Assembly (NCBI RefSeq): GCF_000090795.2
Contig: NW_003546291.1
Span: 180,583-233,734, forward strand
Reading direction: 5' to 3'
From: Amphimedon queenslandica
Taxonomy: Eukaryota > Porifera > Demospongiae > Haplosclerida > Niphatidae
Length of the DNA: 53,152 nt
Shown: in pieces, positions 20,601-32,600 of the stretch
Layout of the letters: each line of letters begins with the position of its first letter
Position numbering within the stretch: position 1 is the stretch's first letter
The notes under the pieces: model-generated
The model's database searches: none
Seen by the model: the letters and a program-made list of their open reading frames with translations, nothing else
Told to the model about the DNA's origin: nothing
Program-made: the position numbers and the translations under genes

Positions 20601-23600
20601 TGTGACACTAATCACTTTACATGTACATATACATGTGTCATTTCCTGATTATCAGTGTTTCTAAAACTCTGTCATTTTATTCAGTAAACAATATTTAAGA
20701 TAAATTGTTTGAAATTTGAATTTCTGTACATTAACATTCATTAATGTACAGAACTACATATAACTAAAGTCCATTTGTGTTCACCTGAGCCCTTGTTTTC
20801 TTGCAATAACTTTTGACTTACAAGTTTTATTGTAAAAATAAACATACTAGTGCATTCCTCTCCTTTTGCCGCATCTATTGTACTACTTAAGAAGCAGCTT
20901 TAGCTCTTTAGCTCCAAGTTGGTTGTATAACCCATGCAAAAAGTACAGCCATACTTTTCACAATATTATTGCATTGTGTTAATTATTGGGTGGGGTTTCT
21001 AATCACTTCCTGGGCTCAGGTGAATGCAAATGGACTTTACATATTGTTATTGTCAAGCACTTCATGTACATGTACATGACTACATGTACATGTTCATAGT
21101 GAGAGCTTAAACATGTATTAAAATTACAAAATAAAAAATGTGTTTGCCTTCTATATTTGACGATAATTTTTAATATTGGAGTTACATGTACATGTACATG
21201 TACATTACGCAATGTGCATATGTTAACACTGTCACATTAATAATCTTTATTCTTTAGGTAACAGCAAGATCCAGTACACCTCGTAATACTAGACTATTAA
21301 CTCTTACCTACTCTGATCTGGATGACCCAGGATCATCAAACGGTACAACTCATCTCAGCTCAACCTCTCTACCATCCTTCCTTCGTCTCTTGCCCAACGG
21401 AGAGCTACTTCTAATTAATGCCCTCCCAAGCATTGCTAAACCCTGGGAAACAAGCTCGTATAATTTTAGCGTAGTTGTGAGCGATGGGGGCAGCCCGAGT
21501 CTGTCGTCTACAGCTGAGGTTGTAGTAATAGTTATTAATGACATTATGCCTCAGTCTATCTCATTCTCTCGTTCCTTCTATTCTGGTAATATTACTGAAA
21601 ACTCACCACCAGGTACTCCAATCCTCTCTTTATCACTGAAAAACCCTCAAGTACCGCGTCATCTTGAAATAACTTACAAGCTTATTGGCTCTCCTGATGT
21701 CCTGGCGTACCTGACCATCAGCCCATTAGGACTCTTAGTCTCTTCTTTGCCAATAGATCGTGAGAGATATCCATCACTCACTGCTAGAGTGGTGGCCGAA
21801 TATAACAAGTCCATCCACACTGAAGCTACAGTCAGTATCACTGTATTGGACCAGCCTGATACCACTCCTGTGTTCTTACAGGAGTATTACACTGTTAGTG
21901 TTCAAGCTCCCCTACCAGTTTCCAAGGGGCTATTAGTCCTCAATGCCATTACTCAAGATTCTTCTCCTATCACTTATTCACTGGTTGGTAGTAGTGACAT
22001 ATTCACACTCAACTCAGCCACTGGTTCCCTTGATACTCTAACTGAACTATCAGCTCCTAATAGTTATACTCTATTAGCTAAAGCCACTTCATCATCAGGT
22101 CTTTACAACACTGCACGTGTACATGTACGTGTTTTTGTGGGGCCTAGTCGTCCTCAACTCCGCCCATCCTCACTCTTCTTAAGTACCTTTAGTTATCTGT
22201 TGCCATCAGTTTCTCTTCTCGGCGATTTGGGAACTTTTGTCAACGGGCAAAGACGGAATGGATTTGGTTTGTCGTTAAACCCATCATCATGTTCTGCTGA
22301 TAAGTATTTTAGGATAACTGAAGGTTCCCTGTATGTGCTCAACACTATCACTAGTGGTAGCCATCAGCTTAACATATCAGTGACTGATGGTAGAGTGATC
22401 TGGTCTGAGACTATAACTGTATATGCTAATCTACTCACTAATGATTCTCTTGATCACACTCTCTCTCTCGCTCTTCCTAATCTCTCCCTCGATCACTTCC
22501 TGGGGAGGTTTCTCTCTCCTTTTCGCTCGGCTCTCTCCCACATGCTGTCCTGTATGCACGAGTGCCTGCATATCATTAGTGTTGATGAGCTACCTGGAGC
22601 CCGTGGTGTTAAAGTAGTCATTGCTGCCAAAGAAAAGGATCTAGTCACGTACAAGTCAAGTCTAGAGCTAAGGAGGACAATAGAAGCAGAGATTGGGCAC
22701 ATTTCCTCTGCATTAAGTTGGACAGTAGCAGTCATGCTTGATTCTTGCTCCTCGTCTCCTTGTCCTAATCCATTACGCCAATGCTCTCCTTATGTCTCTC
22801 TTGCTCTCCCTCACAAGACCATCACCTCACAGTCTCTCCTAGTGAAGTCCCTATCATCAGCCTCCGCTCATAAATGTGTCTGCCCTAGAGGATATGATTC
22901 CAAGTGTACATCAGAGCTAAACGAATGCGAGCCCTCCCCTTGTGACTATGACGCTGTCTGTACTGATCTTATCAATGACTACCATTGCTCCTGTCCTCCA
23001 TTCACCTTTGGTAAGAATTGCTCCACTCCGTGTAGATTCAGCGCTCCCTGCAGTGCCTGTTCCCCTAACCCATGCCTCAATGGTGGCTCCTGTAGCATAC
23101 AGAGTGAGGGGACTATTTCCTGTACTTCTTGTCCAGCTGGATATACTGGCCCACTCTGTGAGTTGACTGTGGCGAGGGTCTCTGGGGCAGGAGGGGCTAG
23201 TCTGGAGCCGCTGGGGAGGCAGAGGGAGGTCGAGTTTAGTTTTGATTTTATTGGAGTCCAACCGAATGCTATGCTGCTTCATGCAGGTAAAGAGAGAGAG
23301 AGAGAAATAGAGGGAAATGGAGAAGAGAGAGGATAATAATTTTTTAATTTAAATATTTTGTCTATCTTTTCTCAAGAAATGTTTGTAAGATTGAGAAGTT
23401 AAGTTATTGACCTTACAAAATTTGATTGCTAGAGAATAAAAATGATTTAGTTCATAGTCATAACGTACCTTCTTTACAAACACTATTACACACAACATGT
23501 ACATGTACATGTATTATTATCATCATCCTTTCTTACAACAGGGCAACTTAATAATGGTGAAGACTACATAGCAATAGGTTTGGTCCTTGGTAACCTACAG

Positions 23601-26600
23601 GTTAGTGTGAGGTGGGGGAACTGGTCAGTTAGGACTACACTATCCAGTAAGAATGGTTCTTTGAATGATGGACAGTGGCACTCTGTGGAATTCAGATTGA
23701 ATGACATGGTAAGGCACGATTGTTTATTATCAACCAATTACATGTACATGAAGTGTCAGCATATATACTCGTATGTATACTGCATATTAAGTTTATAAAT
23801 GATGTTTACAAGTATGTGTATGTACAATTTCACTGTCTTTATCTTTCATTTCTCTCCTTTTAAGACTCTTGATATTGTCCTTGGTAATTGCATTGAGTCA
23901 GAAGTTATCCTCGAACGTGACATAGTCAACTGTTCTGTATCAATACCAGTTCAGACCTCATCAAAGTAAAGAGCATGAATAATAATTGCATTCTTTATTG
24001 TTATGGCAATAATTGTGTCATAGTATTGCGTGTGTTTAATAAAAATTATTTTATGCTTCGTGATGCTAAACAAACGATCCTTCCTTATTTATCTGTTGTC
24101 TCCCTTCCCCCTTACCCTCTCTGACCTTCATATGTGATACAATGTGATACAATATAACATATACATCTAAATACATTTATATTAAACTAATGCATTATTA
24201 TGTAGCATGTACATTCAGTTCATCATAACTGCATACTTCAGTCCTTAATAGTGTACACAGCAGATAAGACACACCATACAGATGTTCATATATGCCTCCA
24301 ATAATCTGCCAGGAATTTTGTTAGTACATACTTATGGAGAGAATTTAAAAACACAATAACCCAAATTCCTTAGCACATATCATGCTTGTACATGCATTCT
24401 ATATACGTGTAGGACATTGCTTTAATTAGTATTACTTGTACATTGCATATTATATAGTAGTACAGTGTTTAGTAGTACTTATATGTGTTTGAGTAATACA
24501 TGTACCTACGTGGTCACTGTACATAGTACAGGTAGGTGTTTGTATAAATGGTGGGAGAGCATGTCTATCACTAGTGAATGGGTAATGAGGCAAGTCAGAC
24601 TTAATTGTCCTTGAAATTGTTTCTGCCAATCCCTCATACTCACCCACACACTGAGAATCACTCATTAATGCATTATTTACTATTGTGGGTATTGGATCAC
24701 TTACACACCATTATGTCAACACAGTGACATGATATGGACTGGAGATAATTAATGTGATTATTATTATCAGTACTGGTCTTTATCTAACTGCCTCTCTTTC
24801 TCTCCCTATCTCTTTGAGTAATTACATGTTCATACTTTGCTTAAAATGTTATTCTCATGTCAGACATGTATGCAATTGTACATGTACATGTACATGTATG
24901 TACATGTATAGACTTAAATGCATGTATATGCCTCTCAAAAATTGCTCATGAATTTAAATTGTAGCAAGAGTGGATAATCATTCATTCCTGATTATAGATT
25001 ATGATCCAATCAAACTTTCTACGTATATGTACATGTACATGCATACGTAACATGAAGGTATCAATGTGTATTAGAATGCATTTTGTATTTAGTAAAACTT
25101 TTTGAGTCAGTTTTGGTCAAAATTTAAAATGCTCGTATTATTTAGGATCATAAATTTGGACTCGTCTCTCTACCTCTTCAACTCTCTTGGAGAATCCACC
25201 AATCAGATTCCCTCGCTGGCCCAGTTCACCGGTTGTCTCAGCAACGTAAAAATTGGCGGAGAACGAAACGGCAAACTAGTCGATTTTTCGAGCGTCCCCA
25301 CCCACCCTGGGGCCAGTCTATTACCAGGCTGTCCTCAGTCCTCCAGTTCATGCCAGTCAAGCTGTGGTGGTGATGGCAAGTGCATTGAATTTTGGAATGG
25401 ATCCCGTTGCCACTCTGATAGTAATGATGCTACAGAGGCAATTTCATTTGATGGGTCCTCTTCCTCCAGTTATGTAGTGAGTTCTATCTCTGCTGGTACT
25501 TCTATGTCGTACTCATCTCCATTTAATGTCATGAATATTTCCTTTGATATGAGGACACTCCAGGATGGATACACTCATGTACTAGCTATTGGTGATAAAG
25601 GAGATCTTGAGGTAAGGTTATACATGTACATGTACGTGTATTTATCACTTGGTATATAATGGAAAATTACATGTCGCTATAAATATGCAAAAATTGAAAT
25701 TGCAAAATTTTGTATCTTTGTCGTATAGTTTGTGATGTACTTGGGAATTTTTGTAAAATTTTAGAATTGCCGATTTGTAAAAATTTTGCAATGCACATAC
25801 ATGTACATTACATGTATATATACATCATGTACATGTATGTATTGTTAGTCTATTAAAATTAATGTGTAGTTTTGGTAATTTTTGTTTTATTGTTTTCTTT
25901 GCTGTGTTATATTTTTCTAGCTATTCTATGGGAGCTTAATATTCAATTATCGTCCCTCCTCTCCAATGCTCCGCCCACTCTCATTAACAGCTGATGCCCG
26001 AGTCAATGACGGCTACTGGCACGGAATCAAACTATCATTCTCATCCTCTCTCACTCGCCTCTCAATTGACGATGAAAGGATCGTCGCCGATAGCAACCAA
26101 ACCATAACCATAGCAACCTCCAGAGTGGAGTTAGGTGGGCGAGAAGGCTCTCACAGTAGAAGTTATGATGGCTGCATTAGGAATTTAAGAATAAACTCTG
26201 AAACTGTTGACGATGATAATTATAATGTTACGTTGATTGGGACTGTCACTGGTTGCTCTAATAAAAGCCCATGTGACTCGAGCTCTTCTTCATACACTGG
26301 GTGTCCAGCTAATAGTTACTGTATTGAAGGATGGAGGGCCTCCAGTTGTATGTGTGACAGCAGCAGATCCTATTTTCATAATGGAGGGACTTGTGTCCAG
26401 CCTTGCAACCAGCCAGTCAACTGCTTACATGGAGGGACTTGTAATTTTAATTTTTATGAGGATGATGGTAATAAAGGAGAGGAAGAGTGAGAAAGATCAG
26501 AGAGAGAGAGAGAGAGAGTGATACACATGTTCTTGCATGTAAATTCTGCTGGCTGGTGGTTGCAATATAAAAGCTGCTTATAATGTTCTGTAATAAGTTT

Positions 26601-29600
26601 TTTCTTCATTCTTCTCTCCCTGTTCCTCTCCTTTTAGGATTCACTTGTGTATGCGCAGCTCCATATGTTGGTCTTGATTGTCAGATAAATTTAGGGAGTT
26701 CGTGCAGGATTGGTTTCTTTAGAGCACCAGAAGAATGTGTACCGTGTGCCTGTGATAGAGAAGGAACCACTTTTGATATATGTAACAGGGATGGTGTCTG
26801 TCAATGCAATGTAAGCCTATTATGATATTACCATACCATATGGGGTTTATCTGTATGTGTTTGTGAGGAATATCTTATATGTTTTCTGTTCATTCAAGTT
26901 AGTATTTGCATGCATATACCCAAATACCGTATAGCTCCAAATTTTCGTCAAATTTGTCAGGTACTTTTGCTTGACGAAATTTTTAATCAACGAAATTTTT
27001 GTTCCACATGGGTAGCATGCAGATTAATAACAAAAAGGATGAAAATTTTTATTGACGAAAATTAATTTTAACAAGAAATTAAGATTTTGACGAAATTTTT
27101 GACTGACGAAAATTTGGAGCTATACGGTACTATAGTATTGTTATTATCTTTACTTATTTTTAATGTTATTGTTGTTAATGTTTTTTTGTGTAGCCTGATA
27201 TTGCTACTTATGGTTCTGATTGTAAACCTTGCAATTGTAACAGAACTGGCTCTAACTCAACTGAAGTACATGTACATGTAAGTACCAAATTGTCAAGAAA
27301 CTATCTTATTTGTTCTGTTTCTTTTTTCTTTCTATTCTCTTTCTTTCCCCTTTCTCTCCCTCCCTTTCTTCCTTTAGTGTGATGATAATGGAAAGTGTCC
27401 ATGCAAGCCTGGGGTTACTGGGGATCATTGTGATTCTTGTCAGACCGGTTTTGTAGGTTTTGGTCCCGAAGGCTGCAGAGGTACGTGTACATGTATGATT
27501 GCCAATATCATTAATACAATAAAAACGAGTCCAATGAATTCATTTAATACATGTTATTTGTAGTTTATAAAAATTATTATTATTATTATTATTGTTGTTG
27601 TTGTTGTTGTTATTTTAGAGGGTGTTCTTGTAAGTGGTTCCTTTGTCATTGATAATTTATATTATGCCAATGGTGATGATACTTCCAATCAGTTTATAAA
27701 GGAAGAGGTATAAATATTATCCTGATATTATCACATAGTGATTGTATTTTTACAGATTCTAAGAGAGCTTGAGAGTTTTGTACTACCAACCACACTGGAG
27801 CTGAACCTCTCTCTATCAAACAAGTACTGTATAGTAGGAAATTTTGGAGGGAGTTAAATTTTGCCAAAATAGAAACCTGCCAATTTGAGCCATTATGCTC
27901 AAGCACGTGGCCACAATTTTCCAAACTGAAATTTGATGATCCACAAAATTCAGCAATTTACCTAAATTTAGTCCCTTCAAGTTTCCTACTATTATAGTCT
28001 ACCGATACAGTATTTAATAATAATTATGATGATGATTAGATACATTATACATGTATGTGTGAAGCATTTTAGTCCATTTGTGTATTTACTTGTAGATGCA
28101 GTAAATCTTGATTTAAAATTCTATGAATATCAAAAAATTCCTTCTTGGATTTCTTTAATACATTTATTATAGTTTGTGTGTATGGAGCTGCTTTAGCATT
28201 ATTTTTTTCTTTTTATTTTAGTTATAATGTAACTGCTGTCATGTACAATCTTGTCTCAGACTCTAAGGCCGGCCTCATCTCCACTCACTTCCTTGGATCA
28301 GTAATGCAGACAGTAATGGGGAGGGACTGCATTGGGAGATATGAGATAAGGAAGAATTCTCATGATTTTAATGGTGAGCCAAATAAATACCCTAGTAATA
28401 CTTAAAGTCAGAGAGGTATCATTAACATATTATTTTTTCTGTTTGTTCCTCTTTCTCTCCTTTCTCTCTCCCTCCCTTTCTCTCCATTAGCTGATTGTTC
28501 ATTATGCGATCCAATGGCTGATTGTACTAATTCCTCTATCTGTGAGGACTGTCCTAGTGGATCATACCTTGATGATCCTATAATCTGCCGGTCTTCGTTG
28601 CCACAAGTACAAATTACATTAATTTATCATCATGCGATCATCACATGACTTATAGGGCTGCTCTGGCCTTGATACAGATCAAGATGGTTTCCCTGATGCA
28701 TGTGATTCCTGCCCCTACTGGTTCAATCCTAGGCAGGACTATACACTGCCTTGTTCTGAGACTTCTACCGAGAGTTGCCCGAGAGAGAAAGCTGGGGATG
28801 TTTTGTGGAGTCAAACGGATAAAGGAAGAGTTGATTCAAGGGAATGTCCTACACCTCTTATTGGTATGGGCTCTATAATTTATCAATACTACTGTAGCGT
28901 AATCAGTGATACATAAATATATACCATACAAGATGACTTATTGGCAAAGAATTAATATATTGGTGATTGGTAGTTCTATGAACAAACTGCCAAAGTAAAA
29001 CCTGCCATTTTTGTTTCATCTGAGCATGCTCAATGGCACATGGTACAAAATTACCAATGTATAAAATTTGCTGATTAACTTTCCACAAGCAAATTCACCA
29101 AAATATTTATCTTGCCAATTTCATTAATTTATTATTAATTATAATTTCAGGTATTGCCACTCGTCAGTGTAGCTCTGATGGAATGTGGCTGGAGCCAAAC
29201 TTTAATAACTGCATGACATTCACTGGAGTCCAACTGAACTCTATAGTAAGAAATCACATCATTGACTATAATAATAAAATTGAGTTGTTTTTTTAATTTA
29301 TTACTAAAAAAATTTTTTTTTCCCAGTTACAAGACCTAACAGGAGAGCCTCCTTCTGATCAAAATGAAACCATCGCAGTATCCATCAAACTGGAGAGTGT
29401 CCTCTCCTCATCCCCCAGACTGTACTGTCGGGATCTTGATAGTGCAGTCTTCATACTAGCCAAGATCCTCAACCTTGACACGCTCCTCCCTCTCACCTCC
29501 TCTGGGCTCAAACCTCTAGCTGAAGTACTCGGACTTTTGGGTTCTTCAAAACTAGCAGAAGTATGGGAGGAGACCGGGTGTAACGCTGGTATAATATTGA

Positions 29601-32600
29601 ATCTGACAGAGCACCTTGGGGTCCTGAGTGCATCCAGTCTTTCCATTGGGGAGAGTTTGACTGTTGAAGGAGATGGGTTGAGTATGAGTGTCAGTGCTTA
29701 TAATGGTAGAGTGTATAGTGGGTATGAATTTAATGTTAATGGTAGTACTGCTACTGGAGTTAGTGTACCCAATGGAGTTATACCACTAGCAGGTTAGTAT
29801 ATTAGTATTATTTTTTCATTTGTAATTATGTATATGATTCTATAATGTAGATTTGTATTTTTAATGCAGTGATAGAGCTGAAATTATACTAGTGTCATTA
29901 ATAATTGCATTATCTACTCTTGAAAATTATAATTTTATATAATAGCAATTACAATGTAATGGTACATTGTATCTGTAATAAAAACTCATTGGTGCTTTTT
30001 GTTAATTATTAGTACATGTGCATTAATTGCATGTATTTTTTATTTATTTTTAGATAATGATAACTTTTCAATCTCATTGACTCATTATTCCGATCTCTCC
30101 CTCTCTCTCCCATACACTGACCTATCACCTGATGCTATTGTTGGATCACCAGTCTGGTCTATACAACTGTTAATGAATGGTGGGCGTGTCACACAATTAG
30201 CCACACCCATTAACATTACTTTCCCTCATCCAATTGAAGTGAGTGTGTGTATCAAAAAAAATAATTTTATAATCAGCTCAAATAGTTGATGTGTATTATA
30301 AAATGAAAAACTAATCATGGCCTCTAGTTCATGCATGCTTTAAAAAAATTAGCTCATTTTAAAATGCTCATAATTCCAAAATTTGTTGTCGGAATCCACT
30401 CAAACTCTCTATCAAAGGACATCAATGTGTATCAAAATGTGATAAAAAATTGTTGCTAGTGGAGCTCATCTACATGTATACAAACATTTAAAAATTTTGT
30501 GCCACTCTTTTTTATAGTTAAATTCCAGTTTAACGTCTCTCTGTGTCACTTGGAATGCAACACGGAATAAGTGGGTGGAGTCTGGTTGCCAGGCAACCGT
30601 AAACAATCCCAACTCAACAAGCTGTTCCTGTCCTCATCTCTCAGACTTTACTGTATTGATTGTCCCTTATGAAGAAGTTAGTAACTACTGTACAAGATGT
30701 TTTATTGGCGAGAGTAATATTTGGCAAATTTTCCTGTAGAAAGTTATTGGCAAATTTTATATTGGCAATGTTGTGCCACATGCTATTGAGCATGCTCAGT
30801 TTGAAACAAAATGGCAGATTTTATATTGGCGATTTCTTCATAGAACCACCAATTGCCAATATTAATTCCTTGCCAATAAATCATCTTGTACGGTATTGTA
30901 ATTTTATTGTTTCTCTTTCTCTTCCCCGCTCTCTCTCCTCTTTTTTAGACCCCCACTCCTCCAACGCTCCAACAAAATTTAGATTATTTGTACTACATAT
31001 CAAATTCTGTGACAATAATCTTCATTGTACTACTCATGGCAATCCTCTTCTGTGTTTACTGCTGGTGTAGAAGCACAGTTAATGAGAAAAGCTACTTTTC
31101 CATAGCATCACTCCAACTGTTGTTTGTAGTAGCATCTCTGTACATTGTGTTGTATCTTATTGAGCTGACCCAGAGCTCTGTTTTATGTATTGTGATTGGA
31201 TTAGTGCTAGAGTGCCTCGTGTTAATCATTGCTTGTTTGTTTGTGATGTCTCTCTTGATTGTTTTGCTATCTTCCAGTGATAGATTTAAACTCTCTCACT
31301 TTGTCAGTCTAAATTTATTGGCTTTTGGTAAGTTTGTGTGCTGTAATTTCTAATTGTTCCCCCCTGGTCATGATTATTTAAATTGAGCTTGGTGTATTCA
31401 TCACAGTCTTTATCATTAATTTTTTGTCATAATCAGACTCAACCTTGCTGTATTGTCTTTTCTCTGTATTATCTTTATCCCTCACCCTTTCTTTCTGGTC
31501 TTCTCTTTTCCCCTCCAGTTATTCCACTGATGTATGTGGCTCTACAAACTGTCATACTCTACCTAACCCACTCCAGTCTTTCTGATGCATTCACTTATCC
31601 TGACATCTGTTGGATTAGACCATCTCTCTATTACTATCTCTTAGCACCACTTCTTCTAGTAGCTTTGGTATGAGCTCATTGTTGTATTGAATCGTATCAA
31701 AAATTGATATTCCTTAAAACCTTAATTCTTATACTGTATAGCTAGAATCTTTTGTGGCCCAAAATATTTGTGAATTTTGCAACCTATTCAAAATTCATGA
31801 AAATAAAATCCACAAAATGATTCAACATGGCCAAAAGGCTGAAAATTGTGAAAATTAAAACCCCAAAATAGATTTTTGGATGAATTTGTAAAATTTTTGT
31901 CCATGAAATTTTTCACTATATGATACATGTTATTATTTGACCTCTGACACTCTCTCTCTAGGTATTTGTTTGTCTTGTTCTGTACACAATATTGCACCTC
32001 ATTCGTGCTTCAAAGGATCAGTCACACATTCAAAATCGAGTGAATGCCACCCTCTTCCTTGTGTTCTTGTTTATATTCATTGTCATTAATCTATCATTCA
32101 CTATGCTGACCCTACACAGCATTCAGTGGTCCCCTCCATTTAGCACTGTCTTCAGTCTCATTGTCATCTTGTCAGTCGTGACCTCAGCAGTCCTTATCTT
32201 CACTGTTCTATGCTGTACTAAACGACCTAAAATTTTCAAGCTTAATATTGAGAGCGGATCTTCCGAAGCTGCAAAGGAGTTTCAACAGTACTCCAACAAT
32301 TCATCATGTATTGAAGATGAGAATACGCAACCTATTTATCATACGATTGGCAATCGTACTGAAGAGCTCTACCAGGAACCTGTACCTGTACCACCTATCA
32401 ACCAGTTGAACCCAGGGTTTCAGGCTTCAAGTATCCCTGAGTATCACGAACTTGAGCAGCAGGGGGATGGTTCTAATTCTGATTCTGACTCTGAAAATGA
32501 GATTGATGTTGATGTTGAAGCATTGCAACAGCAGACAAGAGAAGAGAGAGAGATAAGGGAAAGGAGAGAGAGCAACAGAAGAATAAGTGCACGACTGGAA

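Larger units (their letters stand above)
14874..22450 (+). other. CELSR: CELSR cadherin-repeat region
   Basis: About eight cadherin repeats are encoded by 14874-15575, 17807-17958, 19995-20177 and the first 1.2 kb of the large exon 21258-23286. Visible calcium-site remnants are [20 protein letters not shown] and INDIMP. The first three repeats lack clear DxNDN/DRE sites. The fourth repeat is seen only from FSIDPVSG onward. The repeat linkers, such as [13 protein letters not shown], are typical. Human CELSRs have nine repeats. Confidence 0.8.
26811..29245 (+). other. CELSR: CELSR laminin-EGF, extra module, TSP3 repeat and HormR exons
   Basis: Exons 27194-27277 and 27378-27480 complete a laminin-type EGF ([30 protein letters not shown]). 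Exons 27619-28606 encode about 140 residues with a vaguely SEA-like start ([11 protein letters not shown]) and a Cys-rich end ([10 protein letters not shown]). Exon 28656-28863 carries [15 protein letters not shown] then YWFNPRQ, a textbook thrombospondin type-3 Ca2+ repeat, followed directly by HormR ([18 protein letters not shown]). The TSP3 repeat and preceding module are not part of vertebrate CELSR architecture as I know it. Confidence 0.8.

Noticed and set aside
22917..23282. 121-codon minus-strand ORF
   Set aside because: Antisense shadow of the CELSR EGF/laminin-G exon.
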